49,776 bases of DNA from Alphaproteobacteria bacterium (GCA_030740435.1 JASLXG010000059.1:1-49776), one strand, 5' to 3'. Positions 34,809 through 45,851 are shown, counted from the first letter of the stretch. The notes: generated from the sequence alone by a model not told the origin. Translations and numbers: made by a program.

Positions 34809-35827
34809 ACGAACCCCTGACCGACGTTCGCCAGATCTCGCACATCGCCTATGGCTTCATGGCCTCGAAGGCGCTGTTTGCCGCCCTCAACGTCGAGCTT
34901 TTCGGACACCTCGACAAAGGGGCGCGGGATATCGAGGCGCTGGCGGGCGCCACCGGGATGACGCCCCAGGGCCTGGAGACCTTGCTGGCAAGTTTGCTCA
35001 GCCTGGGCCTCCTGGTGCGCGACGGAGACGACTATGCCAACGCGCCGGCCACCGCCAGCTACCTGGTGCCCGGGGCCAAGGCTTATTTCGGCGATTACTA
35101 CCGCTTCCAGATCGACCGCCAAGTCTATCCCAACTTCATCCACCTGGACGCCGGATTGGCGGGTAACGAGGAAGGCCTGGCCCACGATTCCTTCAGCGGC
35201 TGGGTCGAGGACGCCCAAATGGCGGCGGATTTTTCCCGTGCCCAGCATGCCGGATCATTGGGGCCGGCGCTGATGATGTCCGATCGCATCGATCTTTCCG
35301 GCCGCCGCCGGCTGCTCGACGTGGCCGGCGGCACCGGCGCCTACAGCATCACGTTCTGCCGCCGCCAGGCCGAACTGGTTGCCACCATCATCGATTTTCC
35401 CAGCGTCATCGAAGTGGCCAAGGGCTACGTCACGGCGGCCGGCCTGGAAGACCGGATAACGCTGCAAGCGGGCGACGCCCTGGCCGAGGAATGGCCCGGC
35501 AACCAGGACGTCGTCCTGATGTCCTATTTCCTCAGTGCCGTCGGCGGCGGCGATATCGAGACCCTCTTGGGCCGGGCCTGGCAGGCCCTGGCGCCTGGCG
35601 GCCGGCTCATCGTGCACGACTTCATGCTCGACGACGACCGCGCCGGACCGGCCCAGGCGGCGGCCTGGTTCCTGGTCTACCTGCCGCTGCGCACCGACGC
35701 CGTCTCGTTCAGCGCCGCCGAGCTCGAGCCCCTGATCGCCGGCCACGGATTCGAGGGCATCCAGGACCAGGTGATGATCCCGGAGATCACCAAGGTGATC
35801 ACGGCAGAGAAGCCGGGTACCGGCTGA
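34805..35827 (+). CDS. SAM-dependent O-methyltransferase (acetylserotonin O-MT-like)
   Basis: A 340-residue methyltransferase. An N-terminal winged-helix dimerisation domain (residues 1-95: [20 protein letters not shown] and [20 protein letters not shown]) precedes the catalytic domain with the SAM-binding [18 protein letters not shown]. The acidic loop is followed by [20 protein letters not shown] and RLIVHDFML. This is the plant-type O-methyltransferase family that includes hydroxyneurosporene and acetylserotonin methyltransferases. Substrate unknown. Its 4-nt overlap with lolD is unusual and may be incidental, or may link it to envelope function. Confidence 0.88.
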   Translation: MNEPLTDVRQISHIAYGFMASKALFAALNVELFGHLDKGARDIEALAGATGMTPQGLETLLASLLSLGLLVRDGDDYANAPATASYLVPGAKAYFGDYYRFQIDRQVYPNFIHLDAGLAGNEEGLAHDSFSGWVEDAQMAADFSRAQHAGSLGPALMMSDRIDLSGRRRLLDVAGGTGAYSITFCRRQAELVATIIDFPSVIEVAKGYVTAAGLEDRITLQAGDALAEEWPGNQDVVLMSYFLSAVGGGDIETLLGRAWQALAPGGRLIVHDFMLDDDRAGPAQAAAWFLVYLPLRTDAVSFSAAELEPLIAGHGFEGIQDQVMIPEITKVITAEKPGTG

Positions 35828-35961
35828 TACCTGTACGGTGCCACCACATCAGGTGGTTTTCCCAAATCTATCCACAAGAAATTGGTTCGTTCCGCCGCTG
35901 TTCTCTTCAATCCGAGGAGGCGACGTGGCATCATCGCTGACGCTTCAGACGGGCCACCTTC

Positions 35962-38900
35962 ATGCCCCACGCCAACTTCGTTCACCTGCGCGTCCATACC
36001 GCCTATTCGCTGCTCGAGGGAGCGATTCGCAGCGACGTCCTGGTCGAGCTTTGCCAACGCCACGACATGCCGGCGGTGGCGCTGACCGACAGCGGCAACC
36101 TGTTCGGCGCGCTGGAATTCTCCGAGGCTCTGGTCAAGGGGGGTGTCCAACCCATCGTCGGCACGGCCCTGGGGCTGCTGCGCCAAGAAGGTTCGGCCGC
36201 CAGCGGCCATGCCGCGCCGGGCTCGGAGCAACACGAAGCCGATGCCATCGTGCTGCTGGCCCAGAACGAGGTCGGCTACGGCAATTTGATCCGGCTTTCC
36301 AGCCGCTCGTTCCTGGAATCCGAAGCCCATGTGGTGGCGCTGCCGCTGGCGGCGCTGGAGGGCCATTGCGAGGGGCTGATCGCACTCACCGGCGGGCCCG
36401 ACGGTCCCGTTGCCAGGCTGCTGACCGAGGGCCGCGAGGACCAGGCCAAGGCCTTGCTGGAACGCCTGGCGGGGCTCTTTCCCGGGCGTCTCTATGTCGA
36501 GCTGCAGCGCCACGGCCTGGCGGACGAGGACCGCGTTGAGGGGGCGCTGGTCGAGCTCGCCTATGGCCTGGATCTGCCACTGGTGGCGACCAACGAGGCC
36601 TACTTCACCGAAGCCGGAATGTTCGAAGCCCACGACGCCCTGATCTGCGTCGCCGAGGGTGCTTTCGTCAGCCAAAGCGAGCGCCGCCGGCTGACCCCCG
36701 AACACCGCTTCAAGTCGCCCGAGGAAATGACGGCGCTTTTCGAAGACCTGCCCGAGGCCGTCAATAACACCATCGTCATTGCCCGGCGCTGCGCCTACCG
36801 GCCGCCGCTGCGCCAGCCCATCCTGCCGCCCTACGAGAGCGCCGACGGCCGCGACGAAGGGCTCGAGCTCACGGCCCAGGCCGAGGCCGGGTTGGAGATC
36901 CGGCTGGAAGCCCAGGTATTCGCCGCCGAGATGAGCCCGGCCCAGCGCGTCGAGGCAGCGAGGCCTTACCGCGAGCGCCTGGCCTTCGAGCTTGGCGTCA
37001 TCATAGAGATGGGTTTTTCCGGCTATTTCCTGATCGTCGCCGATTTCATCAAGTGGGCCAAGGAACAGGGCATTCCGGTGGGTCCGGGCCGCGGCTCGGG
37101 GGCCGGTTCGGTGGTGGCCTGGGTGCTGACCATCACCGACCTCGATCCACTGCGCTTCGGTCTGCTGTTCGAGCGCTTTCTCAATCCCGACCGCGTCTCG
37201 ATGCCGGATTTCGACATCGACTTCTGCCAGGACCGGCGCGACGAGGTCATCCATTACGTGCAGCAAAAGTACGGCCGAGACCGGGTGGCCCAGATCATCA
37301 CCTTCGGCAAGCTGCAGGCCCGGGCCGTCTTGCGCGACGTGGGCCGGGTGCTGGAGATCCCCTACGGCCGCGTCGACGGCATCTGCAAGATGGTGCCCAA
37401 CAATCCGGCCAACCCGGTGTCGCTGGGCCAGGCCATCGCCGACGAGCCCCGGTTGCAGCAGGAACGCGACGGCGACCCGGCCATCGCGCGGCTATTGGAC
37501 ATCGGCCTCAAGCTGGAGGGGCTCTACCGCCACGCCTCGACCCACGCCGCCGGGGTGGTGATCGGCGACCGGCCGCTCGATACCCTGGTGCCGCTCTACC
37601 GCGATCCCCGTTCCGACATGCCGGTGACGCAGTTTTCCATGAAATACGTGGAAATGGCCGGCTTGGTGAAGTTCGACTTCCTCGGCCTCAAGACCCTGAC
37701 GGTGATCGACAAGACGTTGAAGCTGTTGCTGGCGCGGGGCGAAGAGATCGACATCGCGGCGATCCCGCTCGACGATCCCGGCACCTACGAGATGCTGGCC
37801 CGGGGCCACACCATCGGCGTCTTCCAGTTTGAAAGCCGTGGTATGCAGGACCTGCTCAAGGATGCCGTACCCAGCAACATCGAGGACCTGATCGCCCTGG
37901 TGGCGCTGTTTCGTCCCGGTCCCATGGAGAACATCCCCAAGTACGTCACCTGCAAGCACGGCAACGACACGCCCGAGTTCCTGCACGACACCATAACGCC
38001 GGTCACCAATGACACCTACGGCGTCATCATCTACCAGGAACAGGTGATGCAGATCGCCCAGGTTTTCGCCGGCTACAGCCTGGGCCAGGCCGACATCCTG
38101 CGCCGCGCCATGGGCAAGAAGATCAAGGCCGAGATGCGGGCCCAGCGCGACACCTTCGTGGCCGGCGCCGTCGAGCGCGGCGTCGAGCCCGACCGCGCGG
38201 CTTACGTCTTCGACCTGGTCGAGAAGTTCGCCGGCTACGGCTTCAACAAGGCGCATTCCGCAGGCTACGCCCTGGTGGCCTACCAGACGGCCTGGCTCAA
38301 GCAGAATTTCCCGGTCGAGTTCATGGCCGCCTCGATGACGCTGGACATGGGCAATACCGACAAGCTCGAGGTCTTCCAGCGCGAACTCGAGCGCCTCGGC
38401 ATCCCCCTGGAGCCGCCCGACATCAACCGCTCAGAGGTCGAGTTCGCCGTCGAATACCCGCAAAACGGCGGCAAGCCCGCCATCCGCTACGCCCTGGCGG
38501 CGATCAAGAACGTTGGCCGCCAGGCCATGGTCGCAGTGCTGGAGGAGCAGGGGCAAGGCGGTGCTTTCGCCGATCTTTTCGACTTCGCCGGGCGCATCGA
38601 TCCCCGCGCCGTCAACAAGCGCCAGGTCGAGAACCTGGCCCGCGCCGGCGCCTTCGACGGGCTCGATGACAACCGTGCCCGGGTCTTCGCGGCGGCCGAA
38701 CAGATCGTGCGTCATGCCCATTCGGCGGCCGAAACCCGCGAGAGCCAGCAGGAAAGCCTGTTCGGCGGCGAGGGCGGCGCCAGCTTGGCGGCACCGGCGC
38801 TGCCCGAGGTCGAGCCCTGGCTGCCCATGGAGAACCTGGAACATGAGCGCGAGGCGCTGGGGTTCTATCTTTCGGTCCACCCCCTCGACGCCTTCGCACC

Positions 38901-39453
38901 CGACCTCGAGCGCCTCGGCGTCATGTCCTATGGCGAACTGGCCGGCCGGCGCCACGGAGAGGTTGCTGGGGCACGGCTGGCCGGTACCGTGATGAGCGTG
39001 CGCGAGCGCAGCGGCAACGGCCGCGGCCGCTTTGCCTTCGTGCAACTCTCCGACGCCAGCGGCGGCTATGAGGTGGTGATCTTTGCCGAGCTTTATGCCG
39101 CCCAGCGCAAGTACATCGAGGCCGGTGCCAACCTTTTGCTGAGCGTCGAGATCAAGCCCGACGGCGAAGGGTTCCGACTGTCCGCCACCGACCTCAGGCC
39201 GCTGGACCAGGTCGTCGCCGCCGCTGCCGCCGGCCTTGCCATTGCCATCACCGACCCCGCTTCCGTGGACCGCCTGCGGCGCCTGATCGAATCCCAGGCC
39301 AAGCCGGGCAAGGGCCGGATCTGCCTGCTGGTGCGCTTCGACGAGGGCCGCCAGGAGGCCGAGATCGAGCTCAGCCAGCACTTCGCCATCTCGCCGCCCT
39401 TGCGTGAAGCCATCGCCCACGTTCCCGGGATCGGCACGGTCAAGAACATCTAA
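35962..39453 (+). CDS. dnaE: DNA polymerase III alpha subunit
   Basis: A 1163-residue replicative polymerase. An N-terminal PHP domain ([20 protein letters not shown]) has Arg where active PHP enzymes have the first His, as in E. coli DnaE, so it is unlikely to proofread by itself. The palm carries the catalytic aspartates in [20 protein letters not shown] and fingers contain [18 protein letters not shown]. The little finger and helix-hairpin region follow, then an OB fold at about 1000 ([20 protein letters not shown]). This is the DnaE1 type. It starts 134 bp after the methyltransferase, and that gap holds no supported gene. Confidence 0.97.
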   Translation: MPHANFVHLRVHTAYSLLEGAIRSDVLVELCQRHDMPAVALTDSGNLFGALEFSEALVKGGVQPIVGTALGLLRQEGSAASGHAAPGSEQHEADAIVLLAQNEVGYGNLIRLSSRSFLESEAHVVALPLAALEGHCEGLIALTGGPDGPVARLLTEGREDQAKALLERLAGLFPGRLYVELQRHGLADEDRVEGALVELAYGLDLPLVATNEAYFTEAGMFEAHDALICVAEGAFVSQSERRRLTPEHRFKSPEEMTALFEDLPEAVNNTIVIARRCAYRPPLRQPILPPYESADGRDEGLELTAQAEAGLEIRLEAQVFAAEMSPAQRVEAARPYRERLAFELGVIIEMGFSGYFLIVADFIKWAKEQGIPVGPGRGSGAGSVVAWVLTITDLDPLRFGLLFERFLNPDRVSMPDFDIDFCQDRRDEVIHYVQQKYGRDRVAQIITFGKLQARAVLRDVGRVLEIPYGRVDGICKMVPNNPANPVSLGQAIADEPRLQQERDGDPAIARLLDIGLKLEGLYRHASTHAAGVVIGDRPLDTLVPLYRDPRSDMPVTQFSMKYVEMAGLVKFDFLGLKTLTVIDKTLKLLLARGEEIDIAAIPLDDPGTYEMLARGHTIGVFQFESRGMQDLLKDAVPSNIEDLIALVALFRPGPMENIPKYVTCKHGNDTPEFLHDTITPVTNDTYGVIIYQEQVMQIAQVFAGYSLGQADILRRAMGKKIKAEMRAQRDTFVAGAVERGVEPDRAAYVFDLVEKFAGYGFNKAHSAGYALVAYQTAWLKQNFPVEFMAASMTLDMGNTDKLEVFQRELERLGIPLEPPDINRSEVEFAVEYPQNGGKPAIRYALAAIKNVGRQAMVAVLEEQGQGGAFADLFDFAGRIDPRAVNKRQVENLARAGAFDGLDDNRARVFAAAEQIVRHAHSAAETRESQQESLFGGEGGASLAAPALPEVEPWLPMENLEHEREALGFYLSVHPLDAFAPDLERLGVMSYGELAGRRHGEVAGARLAGTVMSVRERSGNGRGRFAFVQLSDASGGYEVVIFAELYAAQRKYIEAGANLLLSVEIKPDGEGFRLSATDLRPLDQVVAAAAAGLAIAITDPASVDRLRRLIESQAKPGKGRICLLVRFDEGRQEAEIELSQHFAISPPLREAIAHVPGIGTVKNI

Positions 39454-39628
39454 TAGCCGCCCGAGGCGGGAATTCGCTTGCAAAGCCGGCCGAACGGCGT
39501 TACCTAGCGCGCTTCTGAAAAACCTCACGCGGGAACGCGGCGTTCAGGACAGACATCCCCTGCGTCGCTCCGGTGCCGGCACCGTCCGGCTCTCTCCCGC
39601 GGCGGACCAACCGGAAAAGGAATACAGC
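39454..39628 (+). promoter_or_regulatory. rpsB leader region
   Basis: These 175 bp between dnaE and rpsB hold the rpsB promoter and leader. A small GC hairpin CCGCC-CGA-GGCGG (39457-39469) just after the dnaE stop may end its transcript. GGAAAAGGAA (39612-39621) is the rpsB ribosome-binding site. rpsB leaders are often targets of S2 autoregulation, but I cannot show the binding structure here. Confidence 0.4.
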
Positions 39629-40624
39629 ATGGCGATGCCAACCTTCACCATGCGCCAGCTCCTGGAAGCTGGCGTTCATTTCGGCCACCAGACGCACCGT
39701 TGGAACCCCAAGATGTCGTCCTACATCTTCGGCGACCGCAACGGCGTCCACATCATCGATCTGCAGCAGACCGTGCCGCTTTTGTATCGCGCCCTGGAAA
39801 CCACCCGTGACTTGGTGGCGGCCGGCGGCCGGGTGCTCTTTGTCGGCACCAAGCGCCAGGCTTCGGAGCCGGTGACCGAGGCGGCCAGGCGCTGTGGTCA
39901 ATACTACGTCAACCACCGCTGGCTGGGCGGCATGCTGACCAATTGGAAGACCATTTCCAATTCCATCAAGCGCCTCAAGGACCTGGACGAGCAGCTATCC
40001 GAGGAAAACCTCGGCCTGACCAAGAAGGAAATGCTCAAGCTGACACGGGAGCGCGACAAGCTGGAACGCGCGCTCGGCGGCATCAAGGAGATGGGCGGTC
40101 TGCCCAACCTGATGGTGGTCATCGATACCAACAAGGAAGATATCGCGGTCAAGGAGGCGGTGAAGCTGGACATTCCCGTGGTGGCGGTTATCGATTCCAA
40201 TTCGGACCCGGCCAACATCACCCATCCCATTCCCGGAAACGACGATGCGCTGCGGGCCATCAACCTCTATTGCGAACTGTTTTCGCGGGCCGTGCTCGAC
40301 GGCATCCAGCAGGGGATGGCGGCCGACGGTGCCGATTTGGGCGAGGCCGAGGAACTGGCCGCCGAGGAATTGCCACAGGCTGCCGAGGATGCCGCCGAGG
40401 ATGCCACCGAGGATGCTGTCGAGGAGAAGCCCGACGCGCCCGCCGAGAAGCCCTCCGAGGCCTCTACCGAAGCGCCTGCCGAAGAGGCTACCGAAGCGCC
40501 TGCCGAAGCGCCTGCCGAGGAGGCTACCGAAGCGCCCGCCGAAGAGGCTGCTGACGCGCCTGCCGAGGCTGTGGTGGAAGCTCCAGCAGAGGCTCCCGAA
40601 GAGGTACCTGCGGCAGGGGTCTAA
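39629..40624 (+). CDS. rpsB: 30S ribosomal protein S2 with long acidic/proline-rich tail
   Basis: A 331-residue S2 protein beginning [20 protein letters not shown] followed by QTHRWNPKM. Core motifs include [13 protein letters not shown] and [20 protein letters not shown], ending with the [14 protein letters not shown] segment. The core is about 240 residues. The last 90 form an Ala-Pro-Glu-rich extension with a repeating EAPAEEAT unit, much longer than in E. coli (241 residues). Such tails are common in alphaproteobacteria, but this one is strongly repetitive. It is the first gene of the rpsB-tsf-pyrH-frr operon. Confidence 0.97.
   Translation: MAMPTFTMRQLLEAGVHFGHQTHRWNPKMSSYIFGDRNGVHIIDLQQTVPLLYRALETTRDLVAAGGRVLFVGTKRQASEPVTEAARRCGQYYVNHRWLGGMLTNWKTISNSIKRLKDLDEQLSEENLGLTKKEMLKLTRERDKLERALGGIKEMGGLPNLMVVIDTNKEDIAVKEAVKLDIPVVAVIDSNSDPANITHPIPGNDDALRAINLYCELFSRAVLDGIQQGMAADGADLGEAEELAAEELPQAAEDAAEDATEDAVEEKPDAPAEKPSEASTEAPAEEATEAPAEAPAEEATEAPAEEAADAPAEAVVEAPAEAPEEVPAAGV
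40440..40610 (+). repeat. imperfect EAPAEEAT-coding repeats in the rpsB 3' end
   Basis: The C-terminal tail of S2 is built from about nine imperfect copies of a short unit with the core GAAGCGCCTGCCGAAGAGGC, encoding the E-A-P-A-E-E-A-T motif with small variations. The first copies lie near 40470, and the array ends in [13 protein letters not shown]. Copy number may vary between strains. Confidence 0.75.
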
Positions 40625-40686
40625 CGCATGATAATATATGTATTTCCAACTCGTTATGAACAATTTCTTATATTCGAGGTGAAGTA
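40625..40686 (+). promoter_or_regulatory. AT-rich rpsB-tsf spacer
   Basis: These 62 bp are far richer in A/T than anything nearby: runs such as GATAATATATGTATTTCC and AACAATTTCTTATATTC precede GAGGTGA, the tsf ribosome-binding site (40676-40682). The TATATT and TATAAT-like elements could be a secondary promoter for tsf. There is no stable GC stem here to act as a terminator. Confidence 0.45.
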
Positions 40687-41613
40687 ATGGCTGACGTCAC
40701 CGCTGCCATGGTGAAGGATCTGCGCGAACGCACCGGCGCCGGCATGATGGATTGCAAGAAAGCCCTGGCCGAGAACGCCGGCGATACCGAGGCGGCCGTT
40801 GACTGGCTGCGCACCAAGGGCCTGGCGGCGGCTGCCAAAAAGGCCGGCCGGGTGGCTGCCGAGGGCCTGATCGGAATGGCCGGTAGCGGCGCCGCCGCGG
40901 CCCTGGTCGAGGTCAATTCGGAAACCGATTTCGTGGCCCGTAACGAGAGCTTCCAGGCTTTTGTCGCCGGCGTGGCCCAGGTCGCCCTGGCCCAGGGCGG
41001 TGATTTCGCGGCTGCGCAGGCGGCCGGCTATCCCGGAGAACAGCGCACCATCGACGAGCAGGTCAGCCAGATGGTGGGGACCATCGGCGAAAACATCCAG
41101 TTCCGCCGCAGTGCCGGACTGGCCGTCTCGGAGGGCGTGGTGGCGGCCTATATGCACAACGCCGTGAGCCCCGGTCTGGGCAAGATCGGCGTCATCATTG
41201 GCCTCGAATCGGCGGCTCCCGCGGCCGCTTTGGAGGCGCTGGGCAAACAGCTCGCGATGCACGTCGCGGCGGCCGCACCCCTGGCCGTCGAGGTCGCCGG
41301 TCTCGACCCGGCGGTGGTCGATCACGAGCGTTCCGTGCTCAGCGAACAAGCAAGGGAATCGGGCAAGCCCGACGAGGTGGTGGCCAAGATGGTCGAAGGC
41401 CGGCTGCGCAAGTTCTATGCTGAATCGGTGCTGTTGGAGCAGGTTTTCGTCATCGACGGCGAAACCAAGGTAGCCAGCGTGGTGGCACAGGCGGCCGCCG
41501 ATCTGGGCAGCGAGATCAAGGTCACGGGCTTTTACCGTTTCGCCTTGGGCGAGGGCATCGAAAAGCGCTCGGAGGATTTCGCGGCCGAGGTTGCCGCCGC
41601 CCAGGGCGGCTGA
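40687..41613 (+). CDS. tsf: translation elongation factor Ts
   Basis: A 308-residue EF-Ts. The N-terminal UBA-like domain and signature ([20 protein letters not shown]) and the nucleotide-exchange motif with TDFV ([20 protein letters not shown]) are present, with two dimerisation subdomains following. It releases GDP from EF-Tu. It starts with ATG after an excellent GAGGTGA site and lies in the usual order after rpsB. Length is normal for the family. Confidence 0.97.
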   Translation: MADVTAAMVKDLRERTGAGMMDCKKALAENAGDTEAAVDWLRTKGLAAAAKKAGRVAAEGLIGMAGSGAAAALVEVNSETDFVARNESFQAFVAGVAQVALAQGGDFAAAQAAGYPGEQRTIDEQVSQMVGTIGENIQFRRSAGLAVSEGVVAAYMHNAVSPGLGKIGVIIGLESAAPAAALEALGKQLAMHVAAAAPLAVEVAGLDPAVVDHERSVLSEQARESGKPDEVVAKMVEGRLRKFYAESVLLEQVFVIDGETKVASVVAQAAADLGSEIKVTGFYRFALGEGIEKRSEDFAAEVAAAQGG

Positions 41614-41620
41614 AGCGATT

Positions 41621-41634
41621 CGGCGTATTCGCCG
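41621..41634 (+). terminator. small hairpin after tsf
   Basis: A 5-bp inverted repeat CGGCG-TATT-CGCCG begins 7 nt after the tsf stop. It has no U-tract and could serve as an attenuator or processing site between tsf and pyrH, which are 123 bp apart. Confidence 0.3.
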
Positions 41635-41736
41635 CTACCGTCTACCGCCGCGACTACCCCTGGTGTAAGGTTGCGCCCGCCTGGTGCCGGGGCCCATTCG
41701 CTGGCGACCCCCCTTAGCCGGGCGATGGGAGTCGAC

Positions 41737-42492
41737 ATGGCGTCAGCGGCAACATATCGCCGGGTTTTGCTGAAAACCTCTGGCGAGGCCCTGATGGGCG
41801 ACGGCGAGTACGGCATCGACTACGACACCGTCGACAGCATCGCCCAGGATATCGCCGCGGTGCACGCGCTCGACGTCGAGGTCTGCCTGGTCATAGGCGC
41901 CGGCAACATCTTCCGCGGCATCGCCGGGGCGGCGGCCGGCATGGAGCGGGCCAGTGCCGACTACATGGGCATGCTGGCCACCGTGATCAACGCGCTGGCC
42001 ATGCAGAATGCGCTCGAGCGCCTCAATGTTACCACCCGGGTGCTGTCGGCCATTCCCATGGCCACGGTGTGCGAGCCCTACATCCGCCGCCGTGCCATCC
42101 GGCACCTGGAGCGCCGCCGCGTGGTGATCTTCGCGGCCGGCACCGGTAATCCCTTCTTCACCACCGACACCGCGGCGGCGCTGAGGGCGGCCGAGATGGG
42201 CTGCGATGCGCTGCTCAAGGGAACGCAAGTCGATGGCGTCTACGATGCCGATCCCAAGATCACGCCCGGGGCCCGGAGATATGATAGGCTCGACTATCTT
42301 GAGGTGCTGTCCCGCGACCTCAAGGTGATGGATGCTGCGGCGGTGTCGCTGGCCCGTGAGAACGGCATCCCGATTCTGGTATTTTCCTTGCGGGACAAGG
42401 GTGCCTTCGCCGAGGTGGTGTGCGGCCGGGGCGCTTGTACGATCATTTCCACCGATCCCGCCATTTCCGCTGGGGAGGAGAGCAGTGGCTGA
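41737..42492 (+). CDS. pyrH: uridylate kinase
   Basis: A 251-residue UMP kinase of the amino-acid kinase fold. Motifs include [20 protein letters not shown] (nucleotide loop), [20 protein letters not shown] and the phosphate-binding [20 protein letters not shown]. The ATG at 41737 is favoured by GGGAG five bases upstream; an upstream ATG at 41725 is possible. It phosphorylates UMP to UDP for nucleotide synthesis. The stop overlaps the frr GTG start. Confidence 0.96.
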   Translation: MASAATYRRVLLKTSGEALMGDGEYGIDYDTVDSIAQDIAAVHALDVEVCLVIGAGNIFRGIAGAAAGMERASADYMGMLATVINALAMQNALERLNVTTRVLSAIPMATVCEPYIRRRAIRHLERRRVVIFAAGTGNPFFTTDTAAALRAAEMGCDALLKGTQVDGVYDADPKITPGARRYDRLDYLEVLSRDLKVMDAAAVSLARENGIPILVFSLRDKGAFAEVVCGRGACTIISTDPAISAGEESSG

Positions 42493-43045
42493 CGAACCGG
42501 ATCTCGACGATATCGAACGCCGCATGAACGGTGCGCTGGAGGTGTTGAAGCAGGAATTTGGCGGGCTGCGTACCGGGCGCGCCTCGGCCAGCCTGCTCGA
42601 ACCCGTGCTGGTAGAGGCCTACGGCAGCCAGATGCCGCTCAACCAACTGGCCACCATCAGCGTTCCCGAATCCCGCCTGCTCACCGTGCAGGTCTGGGAC
42701 AAGGGCATGGTGAAGGCCATCGAGAAGGCCATCCAAAGCGCCGGCCTGGGCCTCAATCCCTCGGTCGAGGGGCAGCTCCTGCGAGTGCCGATCCCGGAGC
42801 TCAACGAGGAACGCCGCGTGGAAATGACCCGGGTCGCCGGCAAGTATGCCGAACAGGCCCGGGTAGCGGTGCGCAACGTGCGCCGCGATGGCATGGAAAA
42901 ACTCAAGAAGATGGAGAAGGAGGGCGATCTCTCACAGGACGACCAGCACCTCTATGGCGACGAGATCCAGAGCATGACCGATCGCATCATCGGCCTGCTC
43001 GACGAGGCGCTGGCGACCAAGGAAACGGAGATCATGCAGGTCTGA
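42485..43045 (+). CDS. frr: ribosome recycling factor
   Basis: A 186-residue protein starting at GTG inside the pyrH 3' end (8-nt overlap, GGGGAGGAG upstream). RRF hallmarks are [40 protein letters not shown], the long helix [20 protein letters not shown], and [20 protein letters not shown]. With EF-G it splits terminated ribosomes. Normal length for the family (about 185). Confidence 0.97.
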   Translation: MADEPDLDDIERRMNGALEVLKQEFGGLRTGRASASLLEPVLVEAYGSQMPLNQLATISVPESRLLTVQVWDKGMVKAIEKAIQSAGLGLNPSVEGQLLRVPIPELNEERRVEMTRVAGKYAEQARVAVRNVRRDGMEKLKKMEKEGDLSQDDQHLYGDEIQSMTDRIIGLLDEALATKETEIMQV

Positions 43046-43048
43046 ACC

Positions 43049-43780
43049 ATGGAGGCCTTGACGTCCAGCCCACCGGGCCCCACGCCCCGTCACGTCGCCA
43101 TCATCATGGATGGCAATGGACGCTGGGCCAAGGCTCGCGGCCTGCCCCGGGCGGCTGGGCACCAGCGCGGGGCATCGGCGGTGCGCAAGGTCGTCGAGGG
43201 CTGTGTCGATCTCGGTATCTCTTATCTCACGCTCTATGCCTTTTCCTCGGAAAACTGGAAGCGCCCGCCGGCCGAGGTCGACGATCTGATGGGGCTGTTG
43301 CGGCTCTATCTGCGGCGCGAGATCAGCGACCTTAACGGCAACAACGTCCGTGTCCGCTTCATCGGCATGCGCCACGATTTGGCCAAGGACATCTGCGCGC
43401 TGATCGACGAGGCCGAGGGCGTCACCGCCGGCAACGACGGCATGACCCTGGTCATCGCCCTCAATTACGGCAGCCACAACGAAATATTGGCAGCTTGCCG
43501 GCGCCTGGCGGAACAGGCGGCAGCCGGAACCTTGGTGCCGGCGGATATCGACCAGGGGGCTTTCGAGCGCTGCCTCGATACCTCGGATATCCCCCATCCC
43601 GACCTGATCATCCGGACCAGCGGCGAGCAACGGCTGAGCAACTTTCTGCTCTGGCAGGCGGCCTACGCCGAGCTCATGTTCATCGACACGCTGTGGCCCG
43701 ATTTCTGTCTGGCCAACCTCGAACAGGCGATTGACGAGTACCAGCGCCGTGATCGCCGCTATGGGGCCGCGAGTGGCTGA
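43049..43780 (+). CDS. uppS: undecaprenyl diphosphate synthase
   Basis: A 243-residue cis-prenyltransferase. The substrate-binding motif HVAIIMDGNGRWAKARGLPR and GHQRGASAVRKVVEGC come first, then YLTLYAFSSENWKRPPAEVD, and near the end LIIRTSGEQRLSNFLLWQAA and Y-A-E-L. It makes the C55 lipid carrier for peptidoglycan. It starts three bases after frr, and cdsA begins within its last codons, so frr-uppS-cdsA is tightly packed. Confidence 0.97.
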   Translation: MEALTSSPPGPTPRHVAIIMDGNGRWAKARGLPRAAGHQRGASAVRKVVEGCVDLGISYLTLYAFSSENWKRPPAEVDDLMGLLRLYLRREISDLNGNNVRVRFIGMRHDLAKDICALIDEAEGVTAGNDGMTLVIALNYGSHNEILAACRRLAEQAAAGTLVPADIDQGAFERCLDTSDIPHPDLIIRTSGEQRLSNFLLWQAAYAELMFIDTLWPDFCLANLEQAIDEYQRRDRRYGAASG

Positions 43781-44591
43781 AGCGGCACTCGGCAGCCTGC
43801 GTCTGAGGCTTATTTCCGCCGCCGTGATGATCCCTCCGGCCCTGGTGCTGGCGCTGTTTGGCGGCTGGGCCTTCGCGGCCTTGGTTGGCCTGGCCGGGTT
43901 TTTCATGGTTGGGGAATGGGACCGGCTCAGCGCCGGCGGGGGCGGCGGGGGCTTTGTATTGGTCTGGCAACAACTGGTGGTGCTGGGCGCCATCGCCGTG
44001 ACGGCACTGGGGCGGGCGCCCGATGCCACCCTGGTGGTGGCCATGGGGGCGGTGTTGTCGCTGGTCATCGTCTCGCGCAGCCAGGCACGGCGGCACTGGC
44101 CGGCGCTGGGGATCGTGTACATCGGTCTGCCCTGCATCGCCATCGTTTGGCTGCGCCAGGGATCGGAACTGGGGCTCGAGACCCTGGTCTGGATGCTGGC
44201 CCTGGTTTGGGCCACCGATTCCGCGGCCTATGCCGCCGGGCGCCTGATCGGCGGGCCACGGCTGACGCCGCGGCTCAGCCCCAAAAAGACCTGGGCCGGG
44301 CTGGCCGGCGGGGCGCTCGGAGCGGCCTTGGTGGGAGCTTTGACGGCGGCGCTGCTGGGCCACGCGTCGCTCTGGTTCCTGGTCCTGCTGAGTGCCTTGT
44401 TGGCCCTTGTCTCGCAGGCCGGCGACATCTTCGAATCGGCTCTCAAACGCCACTTCGACGTCAAGGACAGCGGCACCTTGATCCCCGGCCACGGCGGCGC
44501 GCTCGACCGTCTCGATGGTTTGCTTTTCGTTGCCTTGGCGGTGGCCATGCTGACGCTGTTGCGTCAGCGCGAGGTCTTGGCTTGGCCGTGA
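43761..44591 (+). CDS. cdsA: phosphatidate cytidylyltransferase
   Basis: A 276-residue membrane enzyme with about seven hydrophobic segments. The C-terminal signature contains SPKKTWAGLAGGALGAALVG and SQAGDIFESALKRHFDVKDS with GTLIPGHGGALDRLDGLLF. It converts phosphatidate and CTP to CDP-diacylglycerol. I chose ATG at 43761; a GTG at 43749 is possible. It overlaps uppS by 20 nt, and its stop overlaps the dxr GTG (GTGA). Confidence 0.95.
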   Translation: MGPRVAEAALGSLRLRLISAAVMIPPALVLALFGGWAFAALVGLAGFFMVGEWDRLSAGGGGGGFVLVWQQLVVLGAIAVTALGRAPDATLVVAMGAVLSLVIVSRSQARRHWPALGIVYIGLPCIAIVWLRQGSELGLETLVWMLALVWATDSAAYAAGRLIGGPRLTPRLSPKKTWAGLAGGALGAALVGALTAALLGHASLWFLVLLSALLALVSQAGDIFESALKRHFDVKDSGTLIPGHGGALDRLDGLLFVALAVAMLTLLRQREVLAWP

Positions 44592-45802
44592 TCTTGCCCC
44601 AAGAAAAAACCCACGAACGCTCCGCGGCGCTGCCGGCGCCACGTCGCATCAGTATTCTCGGCTCGACCGGATCGGTGGGCTGCAACACCATCGACCTGAT
44701 CGAACGCCAGCCCGAGCGCTACAAGATCGAGGCCCTGACCGCCAACCGCAACGTCGCCTTGTTGGCGGAACAGGCCCGACGCCTACGGCCCCGCCTGGCG
44801 GTGATCGGCGACGAGGCGCGCTTTGGCGCGCTCAAGGAAGCCCTGGCCGGCAGTGGCATCGAGCTGGCCGCCGGTCCCGCCGCCCTGGTCGAGGCGGCCC
44901 AGCGGCCGGCCGAGTGGCTGATGGCCGCCATCGTGGGCGCAGCCGGCCTCGAGCCCACCCTGGCGGCGCTGCGCCGCGGCGCCATCGTGGCCTTGGCCAA
45001 CAAGGAATGCCTGGTCTGTGCCGGCGAATTGATGATGGAGGAGGTGAACCGGAACGGCGCCACGTTGCTGCCCGTCGATTCGGAGCACAACGCTATCTTC
45101 CAGGTCTTCGACTTCGCCCGGCGCGACGCCGTCGAGCGCATCATCCTGACCGCTTCCGGCGGCCCCTTCCGCACCCTCGACCGGGCCGTCATGGCGCACG
45201 TCACGCCGGCCCAGGCCGTGGCCCACCCGAACTGGAACATGGGGGCCAAGATCTCGGTCGATTCGGCGACCATGATGAACAAGGGGCTGGAGCTGATCGA
45301 GGCCCATCACCTGTTCGACCTGCCGGCCGAGAACATCGAGGTGCTGATCCACCCCCAATCGGTGGTACACAGCCTGGTGGCCTACGTCGACGGCTCGGTG
45401 CTGGCCCAGCTCGGCACGCCCGACATGCGCACGCCCATCGCCTATACCCTGGGCTGGCCCGAGCGCATGCCGGCCCCGGCCGAACGCCTCGATCTGGCGG
45501 CCCTGGGCCAGCTTTCCTTCGAGCCCCCCGATCTCGAGCGTTTTCCGGCGCTGCGCCTGGCCCGCCTAGCCTTGCAAAGCGGTGGGGCCGCCCCTACTAT
45601 CCTCAACGCCGCCAACGAGGTCGCGGTTGCCGGTTTCCTGGGAGGCGAGGTCGGGTTTCTCGAAATCGCCGGTATCGTCGAAGAGACCCTGGCAACCATG
45701 CCGCTGGATAAACCGGCCTCGCTCGATGCGGTGTTTGCCGTCGATAGCGAGGCCCGGAGGGTGGCTGAGGAGTTGATCGCCCGCGTTCGCGATCGGCTCT
45801 GA
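44588..45802 (+). CDS. dxr: 1-deoxy-D-xylulose 5-phosphate reductoisomerase
   Basis: A 404-residue MEP-pathway enzyme beginning at GTG inside the cdsA stop. NADPH loop RRISILGSTGSVGCNTIDLI, metal-binding VDSEHNAIFQVF and SVDSATMMNKGLELIEAHHL, substrate loop HPNWNMGAKI and HPQSVVHSLVAYVDGSVLAQ are all present. It makes MEP from DXP and is the target of fosmidomycin. The window also encodes an FSR-like transporter at 14569, but the two are 30 kb apart and linkage is not implied. Confidence 0.97.
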   Translation: MILPQEKTHERSAALPAPRRISILGSTGSVGCNTIDLIERQPERYKIEALTANRNVALLAEQARRLRPRLAVIGDEARFGALKEALAGSGIELAAGPAALVEAAQRPAEWLMAAIVGAAGLEPTLAALRRGAIVALANKECLVCAGELMMEEVNRNGATLLPVDSEHNAIFQVFDFARRDAVERIILTASGGPFRTLDRAVMAHVTPAQAVAHPNWNMGAKISVDSATMMNKGLELIEAHHLFDLPAENIEVLIHPQSVVHSLVAYVDGSVLAQLGTPDMRTPIAYTLGWPERMPAPAERLDLAALGQLSFEPPDLERFPALRLARLALQSGGAAPTILNAANEVAVAGFLGGEVGFLEIAGIVEETLATMPLDKPASLDAVFAVDSEARRVAEELIARVRDRL

Positions 45803-45851
45803 TCAAGAGCCCAGGTGGCCCCGCCCGCGACCAGCCCACGAGTTTGAGTGA

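Noticed and set aside
36003-38256. Minus-strand frames opposite dnaE
   Set aside because: Shadows of a 1163-residue conserved coding region.
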